The notes under the pieces were generated by a model. That model did no database searches. It saw only the letters and a program-made list of their open reading frames with translations, and was not told where the DNA came from. A stretch of 64,000 bases of DNA from Mesorhizobium qingshengii (GTDB taxonomy: Bacteria > Pseudomonadota > Alphaproteobacteria > Rhizobiales > Rhizobiaceae). Position numbers and translations under genes: made by a program. The DNA is taken from assembly GCF_900103325.1 (NCBI RefSeq), contig NZ_FMXM01000004.1, forward strand, positions 400,682 to 464,681, given 5' to 3'. Positions 53,042 to 60,098 of this stretch are shown piece after piece; position 1 is the first letter of the stretch; each line of letters begins with the position of its first letter.

Positions 53042-53514
53042 CTGCAGGACATCACCTTAACGATACTTCCGGAGGCCCTTCGACCGTCCGTCCTGTGCCT
53101 GCTGCTATCGCAGCGATGCGAACTGGCTTCGCAGGTCCGCGGCTGTCTAGGTGGAATCCCATAAGGACCAAACCGGATTTCGCAATTTCAGATATTGCGC
53201 CATTGATCTCTTAAGCAGAGGCAGATTGTCGTATCGATCCTGGTGACATCAGCTTCACCATCGAGACCGTCCTTCCGTGCCTCTCCACCCCCGAGCAGAA
53301 GGCGCAATCAACATGCCGGCCTGCGCAGCAGCGAGATCAAGAAATGGCAGACCCCGCGGAACGTGGCGACCCAACAGCGGCAAACTTGAATGCTGATCGC
53401 CGTATTGCTGATCGCCGTCCGCAAGGCATTTCCATGCCCGGCACGCGAGATGACCGGTCGTCGGATTTGACCTGCGTCAAGGATGAGTTTGCCTTTTCGC
53501 CTCAGGATAGTTTC
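53042..53514. other. Gene-free stretch after the fixJ remnant
   Basis: About 470 bp with only short, unconvincing frames on both strands. It ends in an FNR/FixK-type box at 53467. Probably non-coding remains of a deletion; no recognisable family was found. Confidence 0.5.
53467..53480. promoter_or_regulatory. FNR/FixK-type box (small protein 53515)
   Basis: TTGACctgcGTCAA, centred only 41 bp before the ATG at 53515, so the transcript would have a very short leader. Confidence 0.6.
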
Positions 53515-53709
53515 ATGTGGCAACCGATATCGAACGCCCCCTTCGATCGAGATTTGGAATTGGCCGTCATAGATGGAGACGGCATTCACGCGCTCGTCTT
53601 TCCCTGCAGGCGTGTGCTGACGGGGTGGACCAAGTCGGCCACGAAAGAGCGGGTGGATGTCTCACCCACGCATTGGCGAACATGGGAACCTGCCACCGAG
53701 GATGTCTAG
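53515..53709 (+). CDS. Small conserved protein of unknown function
   Basis: 64 residues beginning MWQPISNAPFDRDLELAVID, with ALVFPCRRVLTGW and PTHWRTWEP near the end. I recognise this MWQPI-PFDR layout from small rhizobial hypothetical proteins. The ATG at 53515 is chosen over upstream in-frame starts because they would lie across the box. The Trp-rich ends and DGDGIHAL middle suggest a compact beta fold. No function known. Confidence 0.7.
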   Translation: MWQPISNAPFDRDLELAVIDGDGIHALVFPCRRVLTGWTKSATKERVDVSPTHWRTWEPATEDV

Positions 53710-53730
53710 CGGCGATGTTGGCGCGTCTCT

Positions 53731-53901
53731 CTATTGACTGTTGTGCCCGCTTTTTCCCTTTTCAGTCTCCTCGATCTTTCTGAGCTTTTCCTCTTCCTTC
53801 GCGAGCAGATCAAGCAAGGTCCTCCGCTTGACCTCATCCTGCTCCTCGGCCAAGCGCTGTCGAAAATGCTCGATATTGAGGCGAGCGATCCGCCTATCCA
53901 C
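53731..53901 (-). CDS. Small conserved helical protein, GTG start, paralogue of 51021
   Basis: 56 residues from a GTG at 53901. The translation starts MDRRIARLNIEHFRQRLAEE, continues with VKRRTLLDLLAKEEEKLRKI and ends SGHNSQ. It is too short for usual ORF cutoffs. The clear similarity to the protein at 51021 (I-A-R-x-N-I-x-H-F, LLAxEEEKL) supports that it is real. ATG codons upstream run straight into stops, so GTG is the only reasonable start. Charged, probably two helices; unknown function. Confidence 0.6.
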   Translation of the reverse strand: MDRRIARLNIEHFRQRLAEEQDEVKRRTLLDLLAKEEEKLRKIEETEKGKSGHNSQ

Positions 53902-54237
53902 TCATCACATAAGCAGCCGCAGCGGCTTCCCTGTCCATCAATGTACCAGCATAGCACAGCGAGATTGCAGGTATCGCGACAAAATTCAGGGGTAGCCGCG
54001 GTTCGATATCTTCCAAATTGCCAGCCTCTGATCCCGCCAGCATGTGTCAGTTCCACCAAAGGCATGCTCCAGATGGCGCGGAACCCGGCAGCTTTGGAAA
54101 CCCGAATGCTTCGAGCAATGCGCGACCACAACTAGGCCGCGCATGTCGCGGCCGGCGCTCGTTGATGCAGGTCAATGCCGCCAGCGTCACCGTGTGATTT
54201 GCTTGCCGCTTGGCAGTTCAACCGAAGGAGACCTTCG
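53902..54237. other. Gene-free stretch before the Spy-like gene
   Basis: About 335 bp without a supported gene. One minus-strand frame contains AAGFRAIWSMPLVE, which faintly resembles a GAF-domain motif, but there is no further support. The FNR/FixK-type box for the next gene is at 54162. Confidence 0.5.
54162..54175. promoter_or_regulatory. FNR/FixK-type box (Spy/CpxP-like gene)
   Basis: TTGATgcagGTCAA, centred about 70 bp before the start codon at 54238. Confidence 0.68.
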
Positions 54238-54795
54238 ATGTTTAGTTTGCGCAATACTTTCGCAGCGGGCCTGATGTTGACCGTTGCCGCGATGCCTGTT
54301 GTGGCCGGGGCTGAAGACAAGGATTCCGGTTGGTGGCCCCGCTGGGGGATCGGCCGAATGATGATGGGCCAATGGGGCATGGCCGGCCCGATGGGCGGCT
54401 ATGATTCAGACCAGATGCTCGATCGGATCGACGGACGCCTCGCGTTCCTCAAAACCGAGTTGAAGATCACCAACGAGCAGGCGCCCTTCTGGGACGAGCT
54501 TGCCGGCGTTATCCGCAGCACGGCCGAGTCGCACAACGCGTTGATGCAGGAGATGATCAAGCAATTCCAGGACGGTGAGTTCCTGAAGAAGCCCCTGCCG
54601 GAGCGACTGGCCTACCAACAGACCCATCTCGAAGCCCGTCTGGAGCAGGTAAAGACTGTCAGGGCAGCGGTCGAAAAACTATACGCAAAGCTGAGCGATG
54701 AGCAGAAGCAGGCCGCCGACGAGATTGTCCTGCCGATGATGGGCATGGGCATGGGGCGCTCGGGCGGCTTCGGTCCTGAAATGATGTTCAGATAG
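54238..54795 (+). CDS. Spy/CpxP-family periplasmic protein (LTXXQ motif)
   Basis: 185 residues. Signal peptide MFSLRNTFAAGLMLTVAAMP, cleaved after VVAGA. The mature part begins with a Trp/Met-rich segment (WWPRWGIGRMMMGQWGMAGP) and then a helical domain with LKITNEQAPFWDEL and LSDEQKQAADEIV, the LTXXQ-type repeats. Ends in a Met/Gly-rich tail. Spy and CpxP act as periplasmic chaperones and stress sensors; the Met-rich ends could bind copper. Start has GAAGGAG seven bases upstream. Confidence 0.85.
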   Translation: MFSLRNTFAAGLMLTVAAMPVVAGAEDKDSGWWPRWGIGRMMMGQWGMAGPMGGYDSDQMLDRIDGRLAFLKTELKITNEQAPFWDELAGVIRSTAESHNALMQEMIKQFQDGEFLKKPLPERLAYQQTHLEARLEQVKTVRAAVEKLYAKLSDEQKQAADEIVLPMMGMGMGRSGGFGPEMMFR

Positions 54796-54858
54796 CCTCC
54801 ACTGCAACCTGGTCGTGTAACACGCTGACCGAGCCGGATTCGCGGAGGAACTGAACGC

Positions 54859-55545
54859 ATGTTCGTCGAACTTCGCCTTCTGACTGCTCTGCTTGGCATC
54901 ACCCAAGCCGGCTCGGCGATCTTTCCGGCGGGTGTAGTCTACAGCAATTGGACCGACGAGAGCGAAGAGGCCAAGGTTTGCGAGATCATCCTCGACGTCA
55001 GCAATCCGCCGTCGCGGGAAGTCGTCAAGTTCATCGCGCTTGCTGGCTACAACAAATTCGACGGGACGGTTCTGGCTGGCTTTCTCATGGCCGCAGCCGA
55101 CCTCACGGCTAACAGCAAATATCAGATAGTGCGGATTTCAGACGCTGCATTCAGCGCCCGGACATTCAGCTCGCTGGGCCATCTGGACTACGAAGTCTAT
55201 GACGACGGTACAGTCATGGCGACGACACAAGATTCTCACCTCGCCATGGCTTTCATCAACGCAGTTTTTTCTGGAACTTATGAGTTGCGTTTTGCTCGCT
55301 CGGACTCGGATACCGAAATGCAAACCTACAAAATTGCGTCCGCTCCGGGGGAATCCGTAGTCGGCAACTTCACGCAGTGTCTGGATCACCTTGCCATCGA
55401 GTCCAACCGGCTTCGATCATGCGCGTCGACAAAAGGAAGCCCGCTGCCGGAGGGAGGTGGCAGCGGGCTCAGCATCACGATGGGTCAGGGAGGACAGCCC
55501 ATCGCTCACCCACGTCGAGGGAGGACATGGGCGGACCACAAGTAG
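54859..55545 (+). CDS. Hypothetical protein, possibly exported
   Basis: 228 residues, no family recognised. A weakly hydrophobic start (MFVELRLLTALLGITQAGSA) could be a signal peptide. The middle has regular beta-type sequence (VCEIILDVSNPP, LDYEVYDDGTVMATTQDSHL). The ATG follows GGAGGAA at good spacing, so translation is likely. The last 45 residues or so (GSPLPEGGGSGL onwards) are low-complexity and lie opposite the predicted sRNA; they may be only an open frame that lacks a stop. Confidence 0.5.
   Translation: MFVELRLLTALLGITQAGSAIFPAGVVYSNWTDESEEAKVCEIILDVSNPPSREVVKFIALAGYNKFDGTVLAGFLMAAADLTANSKYQIVRISDAAFSARTFSSLGHLDYEVYDDGTVMATTQDSHLAMAFINAVFSGTYELRFARSDSDTEMQTYKIASAPGESVVGNFTQCLDHLAIESNRLRSCASTKGSPLPEGGGSGLSITMGQGGQPIAHPRRGRTWADHK
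55431..55532 (-). ncRNA. Candidate three-hairpin anti-Shine-Dalgarno sRNA (alpha-r14/suhB-like)
   Basis: On the minus strand three hairpins follow one another. Stem 1 is 55524-55531 with 55509-55516 (8 bp with one G-U, loop CTCCCTC). Stem 2 is 55498-55503 with 55479-55484 (loop containing TCCTCCCTG). Stem 3 is 55459-55467 with 55440-55448 (perfect 9 bp, loop ACCTCCCTCC) and runs into CTTCCTTTT, an intrinsic terminator. Each loop carries a CCTCC anti-Shine-Dalgarno motif. A promoter CTTGAT-N17-TACTTG lies at 55562-55567 and 55539-55544. This is the architecture known for the rhizobial alpha-r14/suhB RNAs. Confidence 0.6.
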
Positions 55546-55655
55546 GAATATCTTCTTACAAATCAAGACAGACGATTCGATTTTTGAGGGACCGCCCGCC
55601 GTTCATTCCGGCCACACGCCCTGCCCGCTCGCCTGGCATGGTCACGCCGGGATAT

Positions 55656-55669
55656 TTGATCCGGCTCAA
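55656..55669. promoter_or_regulatory. FNR/FixK-type box (DUF2267 gene)
   Basis: TTGATccggCTCAA, one change in the right half, centred about 61 bp before the start codon at 55724. Confidence 0.55.
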
Positions 55670-55723
55670 TGCGAGGATCGCTCCGTACGTCAGAATGGCA
55701 AGACAGATTGAAGGAGCAATCAC

Positions 55724-56149
55724 ATGACTCACACTTCAATTACGGGTTTCACTCACGCTGCCGAGCAGGCGCAGCAATGGGTGAACGAATTGGCCGAGGA
55801 TCTGGGCTGGAGCGAACAGAACGCCTACCGATTCCTGAAATCCGTCTTGCACACCTTGCGAGACTGGCTGTCGCCCGAGGAGATGGCCGACCTTTCCGCT
55901 CAACTGCCCACGCTCATCAGGGGCATATATTTCGAGGGCTGGAAACCTGACGCACCCGCGTGGGAACGGAAAAAGAGCGACTTCGTGATTTGTGTCAGGA
56001 ACAGCTTCGGATATGAACCCGACGTTGATGTCGACCAGGCGATCAAAGCGGTTTTCAAGATCCTCGACCGCAACATATCGCATGGCGAGATCGTCCAGGT
56101 TCGGAACTCCATGAAGAAATCGCTTCGTCGGCTCTGGCCGATGGATTGA
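55724..56149 (+). CDS. DUF2267 domain protein
   Basis: 141 residues. The DUF2267 pattern is complete: AAEQAQQWVNELAEDLGWSE, then AYRFLKSVLHTLRDWLSPEE and ADLSAQLPTLIRGIYFEGW. An all-helical soluble protein of unknown function, frequent beside BON, Usp and phosphoribosyltransferase genes. The broken phosphoribosyltransferase gene follows after three bases, so they formed one operon. ATG preceded by GGAG. Confidence 0.88.
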   Translation: MTHTSITGFTHAAEQAQQWVNELAEDLGWSEQNAYRFLKSVLHTLRDWLSPEEMADLSAQLPTLIRGIYFEGWKPDAPAWERKKSDFVICVRNSFGYEPDVDVDQAIKAVFKILDRNISHGEIVQVRNSMKKSLRRLWPMD

Positions 56150-56152
56150 CCA

Positions 56153-56848
56153 ATGTTCGGCGATCGACAGGAGGCTGGCAAAAGACTGGGCGTCGAGGTC
56201 GGGAAACTCGGTTTACATCAGCCGGTCGTCCTCGCCTTGCCACGAGGGGGTGTCCCTGTCGCCGCGGAAGTGGCCAAGCCCTGAAAGCTCCACTCGATGT
56301 GATTATCGTGCGAAAGGTGGGGGCGCCGGGAAATCCCGAACTGGCCGTCGCAGCGATCGTCGATGGCAACCCACCGGACATCGTTCTGAACCGCGAGATC
56401 GTCGAGGCCTATGCGCTCGACGATGATGAACTTCGCGTCTTGATCGCGAAGGAGCGGCCAGAACTGGAACGGCGCCGGCTCGTCTATCAGGGCGAGCGCG
56501 CACCCCTGTCGATCACCGGAAAGACGGCAATCATCGTGGATGACGGTGTCGCGACGGGAACAACGATGAAGGTTGCGATCCGTGCCCTTAAAAGGCGCTC
56601 GCCTCGGGAGGTCGTTGTGGCAATCCCTGTGGCGCCGCCGGACATATTGGCCGAGCTCGCCCAGGAGGCGGACTAGATCGTGTGCCTCAGCCAACCGGCG
56701 GGTTTTCCACGCCCTCGGTTACCACTACCGCAGCTTCCCACAGCTTACCGACGACGAAGTGACGGACGCGCTCGTCGAAGCCAGGCGAGAACACAGCGCG
56801 GGTCAGCGAACAATCCGGCCACGCACGACCAAGCCCGGCGCAGCCTGA
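56153..56848 (+). pseudogene. Phosphoribosyltransferase pseudogene (frameshifted)
   Basis: The gene starts MFGDRQEAGKRLGVEVGKLG and reads LALPRGGVPVAAEVAKP, then meets TGA at 56282. Inserting one base there (AAGGCC for AAGCC) restores LKAPLDVIIVRKVGAPGNPE in the next frame, including the PRPP-binding loop AIIVDDGVATGTTM. That frame ends at TAG 56674, and a further shift near 56700 is needed to reach FHALGYHYRSFPQLTDDEV and the tail to 56848. Two frame changes and one stop mean no functional protein. The intact family member would be about 230 residues. Confidence 0.82.
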
Positions 56849-57007
56849 GTTGCTCCTGGTCGATCTTGAGCAAGCATGTAGGAATCTAGAGCCCCTAGGC
56901 CGGCCTTCGCTCGCGGGCCACTCAACACATGTTTTCTTTCGGATCGATCGACCACGTTTCAGGCCGTAAAGCGAAGGAGCATATTATCTAAAACTGCTGG
57001 CCGTGCT

Positions 57008-57844
57008 TCATCGAGCCATCAAGATCGGCAGTGATTGATCCTCGAGCACCGATTTGGTGACGCCGCCGAAAATCCGCTCGCGCAACCGCGAATGACCATA
57101 GGCGCCCATCACCATCAACTCCGCGCCGCTGTCGACCGCATGCTGGCGAAGAACGTCCGCGACGGAATGGTTTGAACTCGGCAGTCGGTCGACCATGACC
57201 TTCACGCCATGCCGCGCGAGATAGGCGGCGGCATCGGCCCCGGGTTCCTGGCCGTGGTGGTGTTCGTCCTCCACCGGATCGACCATGACGAGGCGTACTT
57301 CGTCGGCGCCTGTCAACATGTCGAGTGATTCACGCACGGCGCGCGATGACTCGAGACGAGCATCCCACGCAACCAGCACCCGCTTCGGCTTCAGTGTCGG
57401 CCGCGTCCCTTGGGGAACGATCAGCAGCGGCTTCCCGGATGAAAACAAGGCGCCCTCGATCACTTTGCTCTTCAGCGTCTCGCCAGTGAGCAACTCCGGT
57501 CCGATCACCGTAATGTCGGCGTAGCGCGCACGGCGACCAATTCGTTCGTCAGCCCAGCCGACCTCCGGATATTCACTGGAGACATCGGCCGACAGCGCGC
57601 TGTTGGCGAGAAAAGCCGACACGGCGGCGACTCGCTTCTCCAAGAGCTTCTCATCGACCTGCCGTTCCTTCAGCCAGTCTTCGGAGACGACTGCTGCATA
57701 CTCTCCGACTGGCGGCGGCGCGGCGATGGCAACGACAAGAACAGCAAGATGGGCGCCGATTTCTTCGCAAAGGCCAGCAGCGAGTTTGAGATCGCCGTCA
57801 CCCATATGCGGTCCCGTAACCGTAAGTATCGTCCTGAAAGCCAT
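57008..57844 (-). CDS. Universal stress protein, tandem-domain
   Basis: 278 residues, two Usp domains; the C-terminal one has VMGAYGHSRLRERIFGGVTK. Start ATG at 57844 (MAFRTILTVTGPHMGDGD) has GGGAG nine bases upstream; ATG at 57910 lacks one. More distant from the two at 39599 and 41105 than those are from each other. A perfect FNR/FixK-type box lies 105 bp upstream, nearer to the divergent cytochrome gene. Confidence 0.9.
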   Translation of the reverse strand: MAFRTILTVTGPHMGDGDLKLAAGLCEEIGAHLAVLVVAIAAPPPVGEYAAVVSEDWLKERQVDEKLLEKRVAAVSAFLANSALSADVSSEYPEVGWADERIGRRARYADITVIGPELLTGETLKSKVIEGALFSSGKPLLIVPQGTRPTLKPKRVLVAWDARLESSRAVRESLDMLTGADEVRLVMVDPVEDEHHHGQEPGADAAAYLARHGVKVMVDRLPSSNHSVADVLRQHAVDSGAELMVMGAYGHSRLRERIFGGVTKSVLEDQSLPILMAR

Positions 57845-57942
57845 GGCGGCTGCTCCCGATCTTGAGTCAAATTCCATCGCAACGATAACCGGATGGTTCG
57901 GCATGCTCATTGCGCTGAATCAAAGACCCCGCCGTGGCCCAA

Positions 57943-57956
57943 TTGATCCGGATCAA
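57943..57956. promoter_or_regulatory. FNR/FixK-type box (cytochrome c / Usp divergent)
   Basis: TTGATccggATCAA, a perfect palindrome including the spacer. Centred 60 bp before the cytochrome gene (58010) and 105 bp before the Usp gene (57844). Confidence 0.76.
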
Positions 57957-58009
57957 CATGTGTGCGGGTTGACACGGTACGCTCAACCCATCAACCGGTG
58001 GATGCGCAG

Positions 58010-58408
58010 ATGAGACTCCTTATCGCACTAGCTCTCGCGGCCATGGCCTGCCAAGCGTCCAGGGCGCAGGAAATGAGTTACGGCCATGCGGAATATCTGA
58101 ACTCCTGCGCCGTCTGTCACGGCGTCGATGGCAAGGGTGATGGACCCTTGCGCGACCTGCTGATCAAGCGTCCGGCCGACCTGACGCATCTTTCCGAACG
58201 CAATGGCGGGGCGTTTCCCTATTCGAGGGTCTTCGCGACCATCGACGGCCGGTACGCCATACCAAGCCATGGCGCTCGCGAGATGCCGGTCTGGGGTCGC
58301 CAATTCCTTGAGGATGACGCAAAGACCTACGGCCCAAGTGGCGGTGAGGTGGTAACCACAGAACGCATCCACAACCTGACAGGTTACATCGAAACGCTGC
58401 AGCATTAG
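58010..58408 (+). CDS. Small periplasmic c-type cytochrome
   Basis: 132 residues. Signal peptide MRLLIALALAAMACQASRAQ, then one heme-attachment site CAVCH (Cys33, Cys36, His37) followed by GVDGKGDGPL. The likely axial methionine is in REMPVWGRQF near residue 87. Single-heme, soluble, class I type. An FNR/FixK-type box at the canonical distance fits an electron carrier used at low oxygen. The partner oxidase or reductase is not in the window. Confidence 0.9.
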   Translation: MRLLIALALAAMACQASRAQEMSYGHAEYLNSCAVCHGVDGKGDGPLRDLLIKRPADLTHLSERNGGAFPYSRVFATIDGRYAIPSHGAREMPVWGRQFLEDDAKTYGPSGGEVVTTERIHNLTGYIETLQH

Positions 58409-58494
58409 ATTTAGGCAGCAGCGAAGATCGCCAAAATGACTTGCTTGTGCGATGGATTGGTACACCTCGAAGGCGCCAATCAACTTGGTTCGGG

Positions 58495-59442
58495 ATGGCG
58501 ATGACTGACATCAGCCTCAGGTTGGACGAACGCCTTGGGCGGATCCATGCAAGGCAGCGGCTGGGCATAGAAGGCGACCACGAAGCACAAATCTTCGGCC
58601 AGGGCCTGAATTTCTTTCATCTGGAGAATTGGTATTCGATCCATGCGGTGATCCGCAACGGGCTGCGCTTGACCGGGCTCTATGGACGCGGGTGCCGCAA
58701 TGCCGAAAACGTCCAACTCCGCGTCAACACCATCGTGTCGGCAACCTTGCCACGCGGCTTCGAAGGATTCCGGATCCTGCACCTCAGCGATCTGCATACG
58801 GACATGAGCGGCCCGGCGATGGACCGCGTCACCGAACTCGTCGCGGATCTCGATTATGACATTTGCGTGCTGACCGGCGATTTCCGTGCAAAGACCTTCG
58901 GTCCCTTTGAGGCCGCCGTGGACGGCGTCGCCCGCGTACGCGCCTCTCTCAAGGGGCCGCTATACGGGGTGCTCGGCAACCACGACACAGTCAGAATGGT
59001 TCCGGCCCTGGAGGACATGGGCATTCGCATGCTGATGAACGAACTGGAAGTGATCGAGCGGGGCGGAGAGCGCATCTACCTCGCTGGAATAGACGATGCG
59101 CATTTCTTCCGCGTCGACAATATCGAAAAGGCGGCTGCCGATGTGCCCGCCGATGCCTTTTCGATCCTGCTTTCGCATACTCCCGAGATTTATCGCCAGG
59201 CAGCTCATGCTGGATTCAACGTGCTGCTCGCAGGTCACACCCATGGCGGCCAGATCTGCCTGCCGAGGGGAATTCCGATCACCCTCGATTCGAAACTCCC
59301 GCGGACGATGGGCGCCGGCGCGTGGATGTACCATGGCATGATGGGCTACACATCGGTTGGCGCCGGCTCGAGTGTCGTCGCAGTACGGCTGAACTGCCTT
59401 CCCGAGATCACACTCCACCATCTGGCCCGCAAGGATCAGTAG
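58495..59442 (+). CDS. Metallophosphoesterase (YkuE/YaeI-like)
   Basis: 315 residues. Calcineurin-like metal site in order: HLSDLHTD near residue 100, LTGDFRA, GNHD near residue 163, a histidine in LLSHTPEI, and AGHTHGGQICLP near residue 247. The N-terminal 90 residues include a hydrophilic stretch and no clear signal peptide, though relatives (YaeI) are membrane-associated lipid phosphoesterases. ATG at 58495 or 58501. Its 3' end overlaps the next gene tail-to-tail by seven bases. Confidence 0.88.
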   Translation: MAMTDISLRLDERLGRIHARQRLGIEGDHEAQIFGQGLNFFHLENWYSIHAVIRNGLRLTGLYGRGCRNAENVQLRVNTIVSATLPRGFEGFRILHLSDLHTDMSGPAMDRVTELVADLDYDICVLTGDFRAKTFGPFEAAVDGVARVRASLKGPLYGVLGNHDTVRMVPALEDMGIRMLMNELEVIERGGERIYLAGIDDAHFFRVDNIEKAAADVPADAFSILLSHTPEIYRQAAHAGFNVLLAGHTHGGQICLPRGIPITLDSKLPRTMGAGAWMYHGMMGYTSVGAGSSVVAVRLNCLPEITLHHLARKDQ

Positions 59443-59933
59443 GGTCTGTCTCTGATGCGCAGCATGTAGAGAAGCCGGGAGACCACGAGTTCGCCAATCC
59501 AGAACGCGCCGACACCGATCAGAATGTCCCAAACCGAAAATCCCACGAGGTTCTTGACCGCCAGGAAAGGCAACAGGGATTCCGGCACCTGATCGAAGCC
59601 TGGCGCCTCGGCGCTCGGAGCTAGGCGCAAGCGACGTTTGATGAAGCTCGACAGCATGTCGCCGACCATGGCGGTAAAGCCGATGAGCGCCCCGATTGCA
59701 GCGTCGAGCCCCACAAGGGGGCCGCCTATCCCAGCTGCCATGATGGCGAGCACGAGACCGCGAAGGGTCTTCGACCGACCCAGGAAGGGCTGTCCGTCCC
59801 AGAAAAGCCGACCACCATCGATCGGCCACGAGAGCCACTCGCCAAGCATTTTCTTGGCGATGACAGGTACGCCGTTCGCGAGTGTCAGCAAGATGAGACA
59901 CTGAACAATCGGCCAGAAATGAAGCTCAGTCAT
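59436..59933 (-). CDS. CDP-archaeol synthase family membrane protein (PF01864-like)
   Basis: 165 residues with four to five membrane helices. The family signature is present: ANGVPVIAKKMLGEWLSWPI, then DGQPFLGRSKTLRGLVLAI and the polar GDMLSSFIKRRLRL. In archaea CarS attaches CDP to unsaturated archaeol; in bacteria the homologues probably act on another lipid or isoprenoid alcohol. The ATG at 59933 is used. No lipid genes flank it, so its role here is open. Confidence 0.75.
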   Translation of the reverse strand: MTELHFWPIVQCLILLTLANGVPVIAKKMLGEWLSWPIDGGRLFWDGQPFLGRSKTLRGLVLAIMAAGIGGPLVGLDAAIGALIGFTAMVGDMLSSFIKRRLRLAPSAEAPGFDQVPESLLPFLAVKNLVGFSVWDILIGVGAFWIGELVVSRLLYMLRIRDRPY

Positions 59934-60098
59934 TGTGCCCTCGAAACGCATGGGGCCGGCGTCCTTGCGGAAAATCGCGCGCCTGGCCGTATTGACCTAG
60001 CCGATCGGTTGCCTTCCTCCGGCGAGATACAAAAGAAGCCAAACCGCACAGAAAGAAAGTCTCCCATGATGTAATTTTGGCTCGGGCCGGGCTGTCGG

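Noticed and set aside
52936..53214. 92-codon plus-strand frame beginning at the fixL stop
   Set aside because: It is a different frame from the FixJ-like tail, has no homology I recognise and includes low-complexity Gly/Arg/Ser sequence.
53308..53589. 93-codon minus-strand frame
   Set aside because: Overlaps the better supported MWQPI protein at 53515 in antisense and has no family features.
54030..54100. Minus-strand AAGFRAIWSMPLVE resembling a GAF-domain segment
   Set aside because: The match is a single short motif, the frame lacks other GAF features, and no neighbouring kinase fragment is visible; too weak to call a remnant.
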